A stretch of DNA of 61,602 bases, taken from positions 1 to 61,602 of the forward strand of contig NZ_JAJDNQ010000044.1 in assembly GCF_022340605.1 (NCBI RefSeq), given 5' to 3'. Made by a program: the position numbers and the translations under genes. The notes beneath the pieces are model-generated. The model saw only the letters and a program-made list of their open reading frames with translations, was not told the DNA's origin and made no database searches. Source of the stretch: Thiohalocapsa sp. (GTDB lineage Bacteria; Pseudomonadota; Gammaproteobacteria; Chromatiales; Chromatiaceae). The number at the start of each line of letters is the position of its first letter. Positions within the stretch are counted from its first letter, which is position 1. Below are positions 53,249 through 61,395 of this stretch, in pieces.

Positions 53249-53854
53249 ATGATACCTGCTCTAGGTTCCCTGCACACGGGACGGCTGGTGCTGACGACCG
53301 TCGATCCGCTACAGGCGGTGGCTCAACCGACAATCGTAGGGCTATTGACGGAGCTCGGCCTGGTCGGCCCACGGCGTGACGCCGTGGCCAGCTTCGACGC
53401 AGGCCCGGCGCTGGGAGCTCTGGTGGGCTTTACCGGTTGCGCGGTGCAGTTCGACGGCGCCGGTGCGCCCGAGGCCACGCACGGTCCCTGGCTGCACGTG
53501 CCGCCGGCCACCATGGAGCCGCGGCTGCGTTGGGGCCGCAATACCCGGCCACCACGCTGCCCGACCTGCTCCGCGGCGCTGCATGCCTGGCGCGAGCATC
53601 TGCCGGCGCCCGAGCCGGGGGCAGACGACCCGCGCGGGCTGTGCTGCGATGCAGACCTGCCGTTGCGCTGCGATACCTGCGGCTCGGCACAGCCCACGCA
53701 CCGGTGGCGCTGGGGGCGCCATGCCGGGGCCGGACGCAGCTTCGTGCTGATCGAGGAGGTCTTTCCTGGCGAGGCGCGGCCGCTGTCAGCGCTATTGCAG
53801 GCGCTGGAGCAACTCGGTGCCGGGACCTGGGACTATTTCTATGTGCAGGACTAG
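53249..53854 (+). CDS. Conserved protein with a zinc ribbon, unknown function
   Basis: A 201-residue protein from ATG 53249 after GCGAGG. Two Cys pairs (CPTCSAAL and CDTCGSAQ) about 45 residues apart form a probable zinc ribbon, and the ends are conserved-looking (MIPALGSLHTGRLVLT and GTWDYFYVQD). A C-terminal hydrophobic FVLIEEVFPGEA strand follows. I recall no named family. It is divergent from the transglycosylase gene. Confidence 0.65.
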   Translation: MIPALGSLHTGRLVLTTVDPLQAVAQPTIVGLLTELGLVGPRRDAVASFDAGPALGALVGFTGCAVQFDGAGAPEATHGPWLHVPPATMEPRLRWGRNTRPPRCPTCSAALHAWREHLPAPEPGADDPRGLCCDADLPLRCDTCGSAQPTHRWRWGRHAGAGRSFVLIEEVFPGEARPLSALLQALEQLGAGTWDYFYVQD

Positions 53855-53930
53855 CAGCCCCGGCGCGATGCCATGAGCAAGGCGTCGGGTTTGGGATCGA
53901 TTGCGATGCCGATACCGATTTCGAGCTGGC

Positions 53931-54053
53931 GTGGGAGCACCACTGCCTTTTGTGGCGCGACGACGGCCGCGAGGTTGCCTGCCGCCTGGCAGTGACTCGG
54001 GGCATGGTGTGCCGCCTTAGCGCCGGTCGCGGCACCGAGCATGCCGCTACCAC
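53931..54053 (+). repeat. 122-bp GTGGGAGCG element, copy B
   Basis: Starts GTGGGAGCACCACTG and continues CTTTTGTGGCGCGACGACGG, TGACTCGGGGCAT and CGCCGGTCGCGGCACCGAGC, ending ATGCCGCTACCAC. It has a few changes in the ends relative to copies A and C, so it is a more degenerate member. It lies between the convergent zinc-ribbon and cytochrome c4 genes. Confidence 0.72.
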
Positions 54054-54142
54054 GAAGTCGCGTGCGGTGTCGGGCTTCGTTCCTCAGCCCGATCCACACA
54101 GCATTCTTTCGCCGTCTATCTGGCGCCCGCCCCGGGCGGTCC

Positions 54143-54784
54143 TCAGCGGCTCAGACCTTCCACGTAGGAAGCCACCGCGGCGATCTCGTCGTCGGTCATG
54201 TGGGCGGCGACGCCGCGCATCATGCCGTTGGGATCGTTCGCGCGCTCCGACGCGCGGAAGAGCTTCAGCGTCTGCGCGATGTACTCCGAGTACTGCCCGG
54301 AGATGCGCGGGAACCTGGCCAGGTCACTGCCCACGCCGGTGGGGCCGTGGCAGCCGCTGCACGCGGGCACGCCGGTGGCGGGGTTGCCGGAACGGTAGAT
54401 CTGCTCGCCCTTCTGCACCAGATCCGCATCGGCGGTGCCGGGCTTCTGCGGCAGCGACGCGAAGTAGACAGCGACGTTCTTGACGTCGTCCTCGGTGAGC
54501 GGCATGGCCATCGGCGTCATCTGGATGTTGTAGCGCTCATTGTTCTTGAAGTTCATGAGCTGCTTGTAGATGTAGCGCGGATGCTGACCGGCGAGCTTCG
54601 GCCACACCGGTTGGCCGGGGATGCCGTTGCCGTCCATGCCGTGGCAGGCCTGACAGATCTGGTTGGCCTTCTCTTTGCCTTTTTCCGCGTTGCCGCCAAC
54701 GCCGCCGATCTCTTCTGCTGCGAGCGTGGTTCCGCCCGCGAACAGCGCGGTGGCGGCGAGTGCTGAAATCAGCGAAATCTTCAT
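54143..54784 (-). CDS. Diheme cytochrome c4
   Basis: The 213-residue periplasmic protein has a signal peptide (ALFAGGTTLAAEE) and two haem c sites, CQACHGMDGNG near residue 44 and CSGCHGPTG near residue 145, each with downstream Met ligand regions (MPMAMPLTEDD and GMMRGVAAHMTDDE). It is the class I diheme cytochrome c4, an electron donor to cbb3 or other oxidases. The ATG at 54784 begins the signal; the frame continues to 54871. A good promoter stands at 54871-54900. The SCO gene lies upstream on the same strand. Confidence 0.94.
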   Translation of the reverse strand: MKISLISALAATALFAGGTTLAAEEIGGVGGNAEKGKEKANQICQACHGMDGNGIPGQPVWPKLAGQHPRYIYKQLMNFKNNERYNIQMTPMAMPLTEDDVKNVAVYFASLPQKPGTADADLVQKGEQIYRSGNPATGVPACSGCHGPTGVGSDLARFPRISGQYSEYIAQTLKLFRASERANDPNGMMRGVAAHMTDDEIAAVASYVEGLSR

Positions 54785-54870
54785 GGCACCTTCCGAGTCG
54801 ATAGTCGTTGTGTGTCGTCTGGCCCGTGCTCGGCTGGATGCCGAAACTGACCGATGGTTAAAGCCTTTCA

Positions 54871-54900
54871 TGTATATCAGTAAATAGCGATATGGGTCAA
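54871..54900 (-). promoter_or_regulatory. Sigma-70 promoter of cytochrome c4
   Basis: On the minus strand, TTGACC (54895-54900) and TATACA (54871-54876) are 18 bases apart, 87 bases before the cytochrome c4 ATG. The segment is A/T-rich in a GC-rich neighbourhood. Confidence 0.6.
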
Positions 54901-55000
54901 TGTCATGCGCCGGTCGGTGGCTGCCGATATGGATCGATCCGGCAACGGGAAGTTCCTGTTCGAGCGGTGACGGACCCGACTGCCGCCCGGGGCCGGCATG

Positions 55001-55651
55001 TCAACCCTCGCCGCGCAACAGCCGGCGCACGATGCGAAGGATCTCCTCTGACGCCGTGGCGTGCGGCAGCGTCTCCACCCAGCGGCCCTGCTGGTCGATC
55101 ACGTAAGTGAACGCGGAGTGGTCCACCAGGTAGCCCATCGCCGAGTCGGGCTCCTCGACGCGCCGATAGGCGGCGCCGTAGCGCGCCGCCGCGGCGGCGA
55201 CCTCGGCGTCACTGCCGGTGATGCCGAGGATGCCCGGGTCGAAGTACGCGGCATATTCGGCGAGGCGCTCCGGGGTGTCCCGCGCCGGATCCACGCTGAC
55301 GAAGAGCACCTGCACCCGCGCACGCTCCGCCGGCGTGAGCTGCTTCAGTGCATAGGCCATGATTGCGAGGTTCGTCGGACAAATGTCCGGGCACGAGGTG
55401 TAGCCGAAGTAAAGCAGCACCACCTTGCCGCGAAAGTCCGACAGCGCCACCGAGCCATCGCGCCCCTCCAGCGCGAAGTCACCACCGGTGGGGGCATCAG
55501 CGACATCCGGCCCGCGTTGCACGATTGCGTCGGCGCCATCGTCCGGTGGCTGCCAGAACCAGAGCAGCCACGCCAGCAGCACCGCCAGCGCCACCACCAA
55601 AAGCAGCGGCAGAGCGATTCGAGGCCGGATGCGCGGGCGCGAGGGCGACAA
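55001..55651 (-). CDS. SCO1/SenC family copper chaperone
   Basis: A 216-residue membrane-anchored thioredoxin-fold protein: N-terminal helix LPLLLVVALAVLLAWLLWF, Cu-binding motif CPDICPTN (CX3C) and the third ligand His in VDHSAFTYVID. SCO proteins deliver copper to the CuA or CuB site of cytochrome oxidase, or act as thiol reductases. Its place next to cytochrome c4 points to respiratory chain assembly. The N-terminal segment is Arg-rich (SRPRIRPRI). Confidence 0.94.
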   Translation of the reverse strand: MSPSRPRIRPRIALPLLLVVALAVLLAWLLWFWQPPDDGADAIVQRGPDVADAPTGGDFALEGRDGSVALSDFRGKVVLLYFGYTSCPDICPTNLAIMAYALKQLTPAERARVQVLFVSVDPARDTPERLAEYAAYFDPGILGITGSDAEVAAAAARYGAAYRRVEEPDSAMGYLVDHSAFTYVIDQQGRWVETLPHATASEEILRIVRRLLRGEG

Positions 55652-55731
55652 GGTTCTGGTTCCTGGGGCGGTTTCCTGGGGCGGTGGCCGGGGATTCAGC
55701 GCGCGCCGGTGCCGCGACGGTCCAGGCCCGA

Positions 55732-56271
55732 TCAGCCGGCCGTAGCGCGATACTTCACCGCGAGCTCCATGTAGTGCAACGCGACGTAATCCAGGTACTC
55801 CAGTTCCAGGTCCGTCAGCGCTCGCGCGCGCTTTGCAGGAGCGCCCACGTAGAGCCAGCCGCCTTCCAGGATCGTTCCCGGTGGCACCAGGGCGCCCGCG
55901 CCGAGCATGACCCGCGGCCGCAGCACGGCGCGGTCCAGCACCCGGGCGCCGATGCCCACCAGACAGTGGTCGTGCACCTCGCAGCCGTGCAGCGTAGCCT
56001 GGTGACCGACGGTGACCCGCTCGTGCACGATGGTGGGCGCACCGCCGGGCAGGAAGCGGCTATCGTGGGAGACGTGCAGCACGCTACCGTCCTGGATGTT
56101 GCTGCCGGCGCCGATGTGGATGCGATGAATGTCGCCGCGCACCACGGCCATGGGCCAGATGGAAGCCTGTTGGCCGATTTCCACCTCGCCGATGACCACG
56201 GCCGCCTCGTCCACGTAGGCGTCGGGCGCGACGTGCGGCTCCAGTCCCTGGTAGCTGCGGACGTTGTTCAT
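55732..56271 (-). CDS. Gamma-carbonic anhydrase family protein (YrdA-like)
   Basis: A 179-residue left-handed beta-helix protein with hexapeptide repeats (IGEVEIGQQASIWPMAVVRGD, IGAGSNIQDGSVLHV). The three metal-binding His can be placed in VLHVSHDS and VGHQATLHGCEVHDH. Relatives include Cam, the gamma-class carbonic anhydrase, and the YrdA group, whose activity is often weak. The start at 56271 is ATG. It is 80 bases upstream of the SCO gene on the same strand. Confidence 0.92.
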   Translation of the reverse strand: MNNVRSYQGLEPHVAPDAYVDEAAVVIGEVEIGQQASIWPMAVVRGDIHRIHIGAGSNIQDGSVLHVSHDSRFLPGGAPTIVHERVTVGHQATLHGCEVHDHCLVGIGARVLDRAVLRPRVMLGAGALVPPGTILEGGWLYVGAPAKRARALTDLELEYLDYVALHYMELAVKYRATAG

Positions 56272-56555
56272 GAGACCCTCGGGACGAGCTGCTGCGATGT
56301 GGCCGCAGATGCTAACACGGCACCGCGCCCGGGCCTTTGATCGTTGTCCCCCGTTCCGCCGCCCGCGCGGCGAGGGCACCCGTGCCGAGGCGCGCACCCG
56401 GCGCGGTGTCGCGGCCTGAGCGCGGCATGGGCGCGGCCGGGCTACGACGCCAACTGGCTGCTATCATCCCGGCCATGATCGGAGCCCTAGTGCACTCATG
56501 CGGAAGTATCGAGGCCACTCTAAATGCCGCCTGCGACGCAAATTCGTGTCGACAT

Positions 56556-56617
56556 GGAGGCCGACACTCCGGCCGTGGGTCGCGATGGCCGGAGTGTCGC
56601 CCTCCAGGGCGACACTC
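56556..56617. repeat. Two overlapping hairpins (CGACACTCCGG repeat, copy 2)
   Basis: Stem 1 pairs GGAGGCCGACACTCCGGCC (56556-56574) with GGCCGGAGTGTCGCCCTCC (56587-56605), with one mismatch and a 12-base loop. Stem 2 pairs GAGTGTCGCCCT (56592-56603) with AGGGCGACACTC (56606-56617). The right arm of stem 1 is the left arm of stem 2, so the two are mutually exclusive, as in an attenuator. The same words occur at 36647. It stands in the divergent region between yrdA and the CNP1-like gene. Confidence 0.7.
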
Positions 56618-56689
56618 ACTTGCCCCGGACAGCGAACGGTATCGACAATTCCAAGGCAGTGCACTAATGCAGCGTTGCACCTAACTTTG

Positions 56690-56745
56690 CTTTCGTTGTC
56701 GTTGTCGTTGTCGTCATCGAGTATCCGACCACGACCACGACCACG
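56690..56745. repeat. Dispersed hairpin element, mosaic copy
   Basis: The left arm is TTCGTTGTCGTTGTCGTTGT and the right arm CGACCACGACCACGACCACG. The left follows the 32.6-kb copy and the right the 11.7-kb copy, so one position per hexamer is mismatched. The loop is short (about 10 bases). It lies about 150 bases before the CNP1-like start. Confidence 0.68.
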
Positions 56746-56848
56746 AGCAGAGACTTCGACCTGGTTCCTCGGCTCCGGCCCCACCCGGGTTGGCGCCCTG
56801 CAAGATTGCCTGACACGGAGCCCCAGGCTCGCGCCCGACCCGAGCCCT

Positions 56849-56890
56849 CCGACCTGAGACCCCCGACCCGAGACCCCCGACCCGAGACCA
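56849..56890. repeat. 14-bp tandem repeat directly before a start codon
   Basis: Three copies of CCGACCCGAGACCC (the first with T for C at one place) end five bases before the ATG at 56896. They fill the place where a ribosome site is expected; only weak GAGACC words are available. Confidence 0.75.
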
Positions 56891-56895
56891 TCGCC

Positions 56896-57507
56896 ATGCG
56901 CCCACCTCGCTGCCGACTGTCCCTGCCTCGAAGCATCGCCGGTCTCCTGCTGCTGGCCATCGCCTGCACCCCGCTCGCCCTGGCCCAAGGCTATCGCGAC
57001 ACGCCGTTCAAGCCGGACCCGGAGCCCGTCAGGCCGAAGACCACCAAGCCCGGCCGCAAGTGGCACGAAGCCGAAGTCAGCCTGCCCGCCTGGCCGCGGG
57101 ACGGCGATCTGGTGCAGGTCAAGCTGGACGGCCCCGCGCCGCGGCTGACCAACTATATCGACACCCGCAGCCTGAGCACGGGACGCGACGGCGTGGTGCG
57201 CTACACGCTGGTGACCAAGTCGCCAAGCGGTGCGCGCAACGTCAGTTTCGAGGGCCTGCGCTGCACCCCGCGGGGCCGCTGGAAAACCTATGCGTTCGGC
57301 ATGAATGGCCACTTCGAGCCCACCACCGTCGCCGATGAATGGCAGGAGATTCGCGACCAGGACGCTGATCCGCTGCACTACGAGCTCTGGCGCAACTACC
57401 TCTGCCTGTATCGGAACTTCACGGCCCGGCCCAAGCGCGAACAGGTGCGCCTGCTGAAGAGCGGCCGGATGCCGCAGGTGGAGAACGAGGGCTTCCTCAC
57501 CAACTGA
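56896..57507 (+). CDS. CNP1-like family exported protein
   Basis: The 203-residue protein has a signal peptide ending about LALAQG. The mature part resembles the CNP1-like family: WHEAEVSLPAWPRDGDLVQV, YIDTRSLSTGRDGVVRYTLV, NVSFEGLRCTPRGRWKTYAFG and YELWRNYLC. The family is found in beta- and gammaproteobacteria and its role is unknown; the first member was described as a neisserial cryptic protein. Two Cys (LRC, YLC) may form a disulfide. The start is preceded by a minisatellite instead of a clear ribosome site. Confidence 0.8.
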   Translation: MRPPRCRLSLPRSIAGLLLLAIACTPLALAQGYRDTPFKPDPEPVRPKTTKPGRKWHEAEVSLPAWPRDGDLVQVKLDGPAPRLTNYIDTRSLSTGRDGVVRYTLVTKSPSGARNVSFEGLRCTPRGRWKTYAFGMNGHFEPTTVADEWQEIRDQDADPLHYELWRNYLCLYRNFTARPKREQVRLLKSGRMPQVENEGFLTN

Positions 57508-57722
57508 CCGGCGCCACCGCGCCAACACGGGCACGGCTCGCCGTACCGGCCCAACCAAGGCTCCGGAACAATCCACCGCCCGGTTGCCAGCCCCCTGCCG
57601 AACGCTTGAAAAGGCGCAACCGGCACCGAGTTTTCCTGCCCAAACCGGCAACATTCGGCGTCGCGCAAGCCGCGGCCGCCCCGTAGGCCGGCTGCGCCAA
57701 CGGAACACGAGACCTCCAGCAG

Positions 57723-59801
57723 ATGACCAACCCGCTCCTCGAAGATCGCACCCTCCCCGATTTCAACCGTATTCGCCCCGAGCACATCGAGCCGGCCATC
57801 GACCAGCTCCTCGCCGACGGTCGCGCGCTGGTGTCCGAGCTGGCAGCGCAGGCGGACAGCGCCACCTGGAGTAGCTTCGTCGAGCGCATCGAGCTGGAAG
57901 ACGACCGCCTGTCCCGCGCCTGGTCGCCGGTGAGCCACCTCAACTCCGTGATGAACTCCGACGAGCTGCGCGCGGCGTACAACGCCTGCTTGCCCAAGCT
58001 CTCGGCCTACGCCAGCGAGGTCGGCCAGAACACCGACCTCTACCGCGGCTACAAGCACGTCGCGGAACAGCCGGGCCTGAATGCCGCGCAGCAGAAAATG
58101 CTCGCCAACACCCTGCGCGACCTGCACCTGGCCGGTGTCGATCTGCCGGATGAACAGAAGGCCCGCTACCGCGAGATCACCCAGCGCCTGAGCCAACTCA
58201 CCAACCAGTTCGCCGAGAACGTGCTGGACGCCACCAACGGCTGGCACAAGCACATCACCAGCGACGACGCCCTGGCCGGCCTGCCCGCGGGCGCCAAGGC
58301 GCTCGCCCGCCACGAGGCCGAGTCGCGCGGGCTCGACGGCTGGGTGCTGACGCTGGACTTCCCGTCCTTCGAGCCGGTCATGAAGCACGCCCAGGACCGC
58401 GCCCTGCGCCGGGAGGTCTATGAGGCGTACAGCACCCGCGCCTCCGACCAGGGCCCGCACGCCGGCGAGTGGGACAATACGCCCGTAATGGAGGAGATCC
58501 TGGCGCTGCGCCACGAACAGGCGCGGCTCCTGGGCTTCAGCAACTACGCCGAGCTGTCCCTGGCGCCGAAGATGGCCCGGGACACCGACGAGGTCATGGG
58601 CTTTCTCAATGACCTCGCCGGGCACGCCGTGCACCAGGCCCGCGAGGAGCTCCAGGAGCTGCGCGACTTCGCCCGCGACGCCGACGGCCTGGACGACCTC
58701 GCCCCCTGGGACCTCATGTACTACGGCGAGAAGCTGCGCGTGGCGCGCTTCGACATCAGCGACGAGGTGCTCAAGCCCTACTTCCCGCTGGAGGGTGTCA
58801 TCGCCGGCATGTTCCGCGTCGCCGAGAGGCTGTTCGAGGTGCGCTTCGAGCAGGCCGAGGCCGACAACACCTGGCACAAGGACGTCCGCCGCTACCGCGT
58901 GCTGGACCCGTCGGGCAGCCCCCGCGCCGAGTTCTACCTCGACCCCTTCGCGCGGCAGAAGAAGCAGGGTGGCGCCTGGATGAACGGCGCCGTGAGCCGG
59001 ATGGTGATGGCCGGCCGCACCCAGCTCCCCATCGCCTATCTCGTCTGCAACTTCACGCCGCCGGTGGCGGGCCACCCGAGCCTGCTGACCCACAGAGAAG
59101 TCGAAACCTTGTTCCACGAATTCGGCCACGGCCTGCATCACATGCTGACGCGCGTGGACTACCCGCCCGTGGCCGGCATCCACGGCGTGCCCTGGGACGC
59201 CGTCGAGCTACCGAGCCAGTTCCTGGAGAACTGGTGCTGGGAGCGCGAATCGCTGGACCTGTTCGCCCGCCACCACGAGACCGGCGCGCCCATCCCCGAG
59301 GATCTGTTCCAGCGCCTGCTCGACGCCAAGCACTTCCAGTCCGCGATGCAGATGGTGCGCCAGCTCGAATTCGCACTGTTCGACTTCCGTATCCACATGG
59401 AGTACGACCCGGACCGTGGCGGGCGCATCTACGCAATCCTCGATGAGGTCCGCGACCAGGTCGCCGTCCTCAAGCCGCCCGCGTGGAACCGCTTCCCGCA
59501 CGGCTTCTCGCACATTTTTGCCGGCGGCTACGCGGCCGGCTACTTCAGCTACAAGTGGGCCGAGGTGCTCTCGGCGGATGCCTTTTCGCTGTTCGAGGAG
59601 CGCGGCGTGTTCGACCCCGATACCGGCCGCGCCTTCCGCGAGCTCATCCTGGAGCGCGGCGGCAGCGCCGACGCCATGGAGCTCTTCACCGCCTTCCGTG
59701 GCCGCGAGCCCCGCGTCGACGCCCTCCTCCGCCACAGCGGCATCGGCACCGGTCTGAAGCCGGCTGACGCCGGCGGTGACGACATGCAGCGCGTCGCCTG
59801 A
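57723..59801 (+). CDS. prlC: Oligopeptidase A (M3 family)
   Basis: A 692-residue cytoplasmic zinc metallopeptidase that degrades oligopeptides and signal peptides. The zinc site is HEFGHGLHH near residue 462, with the third Glu ligand downstream in the WELPSQ-like block of M3 (VELPSQFLENW). N-terminal TNPLLEDRTLPDFNRIRPEHI is typical. The C-terminal SHIFAGGYAAGYFSYKWAEVLSADAF is intact. It stands alone, 215 bases after the CNP1-like gene, and repeats follow its stop. Confidence 0.97.
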   Translation: MTNPLLEDRTLPDFNRIRPEHIEPAIDQLLADGRALVSELAAQADSATWSSFVERIELEDDRLSRAWSPVSHLNSVMNSDELRAAYNACLPKLSAYASEVGQNTDLYRGYKHVAEQPGLNAAQQKMLANTLRDLHLAGVDLPDEQKARYREITQRLSQLTNQFAENVLDATNGWHKHITSDDALAGLPAGAKALARHEAESRGLDGWVLTLDFPSFEPVMKHAQDRALRREVYEAYSTRASDQGPHAGEWDNTPVMEEILALRHEQARLLGFSNYAELSLAPKMARDTDEVMGFLNDLAGHAVHQAREELQELRDFARDADGLDDLAPWDLMYYGEKLRVARFDISDEVLKPYFPLEGVIAGMFRVAERLFEVRFEQAEADNTWHKDVRRYRVLDPSGSPRAEFYLDPFARQKKQGGAWMNGAVSRMVMAGRTQLPIAYLVCNFTPPVAGHPSLLTHREVETLFHEFGHGLHHMLTRVDYPPVAGIHGVPWDAVELPSQFLENWCWERESLDLFARHHETGAPIPEDLFQRLLDAKHFQSAMQMVRQLEFALFDFRIHMEYDPDRGGRIYAILDEVRDQVAVLKPPAWNRFPHGFSHIFAGGYAAGYFSYKWAEVLSADAFSLFEERGVFDPDTGRAFRELILERGGSADAMELFTAFRGREPRVDALLRHSGIGTGLKPADAGGDDMQRVA

Positions 59802-59860
59802 GGAGGGTGTGCAGAAACGCTGTGGCGCCTTCGATTCAGGCGACCATGGGAGCAGCTCTT

Positions 59861-59983
59861 GTGGGAGCGGCACTCTCGGTGTCGCGACCGGCGGCAAGGC
59901 CACACATCATGTCCCGAGTCACCGCCAAGCGGCAGGCAGCCTCCCAGCCGCCGTCGCGCCACAAAAGGCAGTGGCGCTCCCAC
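59861..59983 (-). repeat. 122-bp GTGGGAGCG element, copy C (inverted)
   Basis: The minus strand reads GTGGGAGCGCCACTGCCTTT and ends GAGTGCCGCTCCCAC, so both ends match copy A. Both ends also carry GTGGGAGCG inverted. Another 14 bases outside it (GCCGGCGCGCCTGG, 59984-59997) match the flank of copy A. It lies 60 bases after prlC. Confidence 0.76.
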
Positions 59984-60011
59984 GCCGGCGCGCCTGGAGC
60001 AGCCGTCAGGA

Positions 60012-60039
60012 AGGTCGGGCCGACGCAGGAGGCCCGACA
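60012..60039. repeat. GTCGGGCCGACGC short hairpin, copy 2
   Basis: AGGTCGGGCCGACGCAGG then AGGCCCGACA matches the copy at 50037, one base shorter in the loop. It directly follows copy C of the 122-bp element. Confidence 0.65.
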
Positions 60040-60112
60040 AGCAGGCGCTGATGTTTTGCTGCGCTGCCGAAACCGCGCCGCCGCCGGGCATAGGCAACAA
60101 CTCGCGCAACCG

Positions 60113-60118
60113 TTATAC
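60113..60118 (+). promoter_or_regulatory. -10 element of the tRNA-Ser gene
   Basis: TATACT stands 15 bases before the mature tRNA 5' end, a good -10 for a strong stable-RNA promoter. The -35 region is less clear; TAGGCA is at a plausible distance. Confidence 0.45.
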
Positions 60119-60133
60119 TGCCTGGCTTAGCTT

Positions 60134-60223
<90 letters not shown>

Positions 60224-60227
60224 ATAT

Positions 60228-60374
60228 TCAAGCAGTTACGTGGCATCGCGTAACTGGCCGAAGTTTCCCAACGTGACTCGTGTTCCCCCTGGCGCCGTCC
60301 AGGATGTCCACGGCGTGCTTGCTGCTGTCCGGCGCCAGGTGCGCATAGCGCTCCGTCATCGTTACCGTGGAGCA
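60228..60374 (-). pseudogene. Tyrosine integrase C-terminal remnant next to tRNA-Ser
   Basis: The minus-strand frame reads STVTMTERYAHLAPDSSKHA, then VDILDGA and a stop at 60228. This is the end of tyrosine site-specific recombinases, including the nucleophile Tyr (ERYAHL). The upstream part, with the other catalytic residues, is missing: the frame runs into a BIME-like repeat at 60379. Position 3' of a tRNA is typical for an integrated element, so this is probably the scar of one. No copy of the tRNA 3' end was seen in the window. Confidence 0.72.
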
Positions 60375-60378
60375 TCGT

Positions 60379-60461
60379 GGTCGGGTTAGCGCAGCGTAAC
60401 CCGACGATGGACGACGATGCGCCGTTGATTGTCGGGTTGCGCTATCGCTAACCCGACCTAC
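60379..60461. repeat. BIME-like inverted pair, copy 3
   Basis: The left arm GGTCGGGTTAGCGCAGCGTA (60379 on) and the right arm GTCGGGTTGCGCTATCGCTA (60431 on, ending ACCCGACCTAC) are 25 bases apart. This is the best preserved copy. Its left edge touches the integrase remnant. Confidence 0.8.
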
Positions 60462-60541
60462 ACCCAATATTTGCCCAATCTCGCGGGCGCCGGAGCGCCC
60501 GCTTCGAGGAGGGCCCTGCGCCAAGCCTTCAACCTCGCTCC

Positions 60542-61384
60542 CTACAGAACGCCCTTGTTCTTCTCGCGCACGCGCAGATAAAGGTCCTGCATGACCTCGA
60601 TGAACGAGGCGTCCTTATCCCAGAACGTCGGGTAGTCGCCCCCCTTCCTGATCAAGATGGCCGGCGCCGCGGCGGGTGCGGCCGGCTCGATCTCAGTCGG
60701 CAAACGTTTCTGGCCCTGCCAGAAGGCACGATAATCCGGGGGCGATGTTGCTACCAAAGGACGGGTGAAGAAGGACTCCGCCGGCGCGAGGTCCGACGGC
60801 TCCTCGACCATGAGCGCGGCCAGCGCCTTGCCCAGAGGTGTTGTACTCAAGGCTTGGTGCAGCCGCTCCCGCGAGAGACCACGCAGCTCGAACAGCAGGA
60901 AGGGATCGCTGTCCAGCCGGCCCGCCAGGCGGTAGTACGCCCCGGCGATGTGCTTGCAGGGATTGGCGTAGTCCGGGCAGGAGCAGTCGGTCAGCGCGAA
61001 ATCCTGGCGACTGCGAGGCAGCAGGTGAAGCTTAAGATCGGCGAAGGCGTCGTCGATGTTATCGGGCATCTCGTTCATGAGGAGCTTCGAGACCAGGGCC
61101 GCATTGCTTCCCAGATGAGCGATGGCCTTGTCCCAGTCGCCGGCGGGAATCGGCGCCATCCGGAGCCTGGTCTTGTAGTGGGGCTCCTTGTAGACGCCGA
61201 AATAGGGGTTAACGTTGCCACGCACGGTGGCGGTTACCGTGCCGTCGGTGATGGCGAAGTCGAGGATGCGCCCATCGCCGCTGTAGCCCCTGCCCCGCTG
61301 CAAGCGGCCGCTGTCGGTGAAGCCCTCCAGCGCCTCGATGAAGCGCTGTCCCCACCAGGTCCTGCCAAGCCTCGGTCTACTCAT
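60542..61384 (-). CDS. SWIM zinc-finger protein, SNF2 helicase partner
   Basis: The 280-residue protein starts MSRPRLGRTWWGQRFIEALE, the common opening of this family, and has the SWIM zinc motif CSCPDYANPCKHIAG (CxCxnCxH) near residues 134-148. SWIM domains bind DNA or proteins. It follows an SNF2-type helicase gene on the same strand by 11 bases, the usual genomic pair. The two proteins probably act together on nucleic acids; their role in bacteria is not settled. Confidence 0.93.
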   Translation of the reverse strand: MSRPRLGRTWWGQRFIEALEGFTDSGRLQRGRGYSGDGRILDFAITDGTVTATVRGNVNPYFGVYKEPHYKTRLRMAPIPAGDWDKAIAHLGSNAALVSKLLMNEMPDNIDDAFADLKLHLLPRSRQDFALTDCSCPDYANPCKHIAGAYYRLAGRLDSDPFLLFELRGLSRERLHQALSTTPLGKALAALMVEEPSDLAPAESFFTRPLVATSPPDYRAFWQGQKRLPTEIEPAAPAAAPAILIRKGGDYPTFWDKDASFIEVMQDLYLRVREKNKGVL

Positions 61385-61395
61385 GATCTGGGCCG

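Noticed and set aside
57396..59183. A 595-codon minus-strand frame opposite prlC
   Set aside because: prlC is certain from its zinc site and full-length homology. The opposite frame is a mirror effect of high third-position GC.
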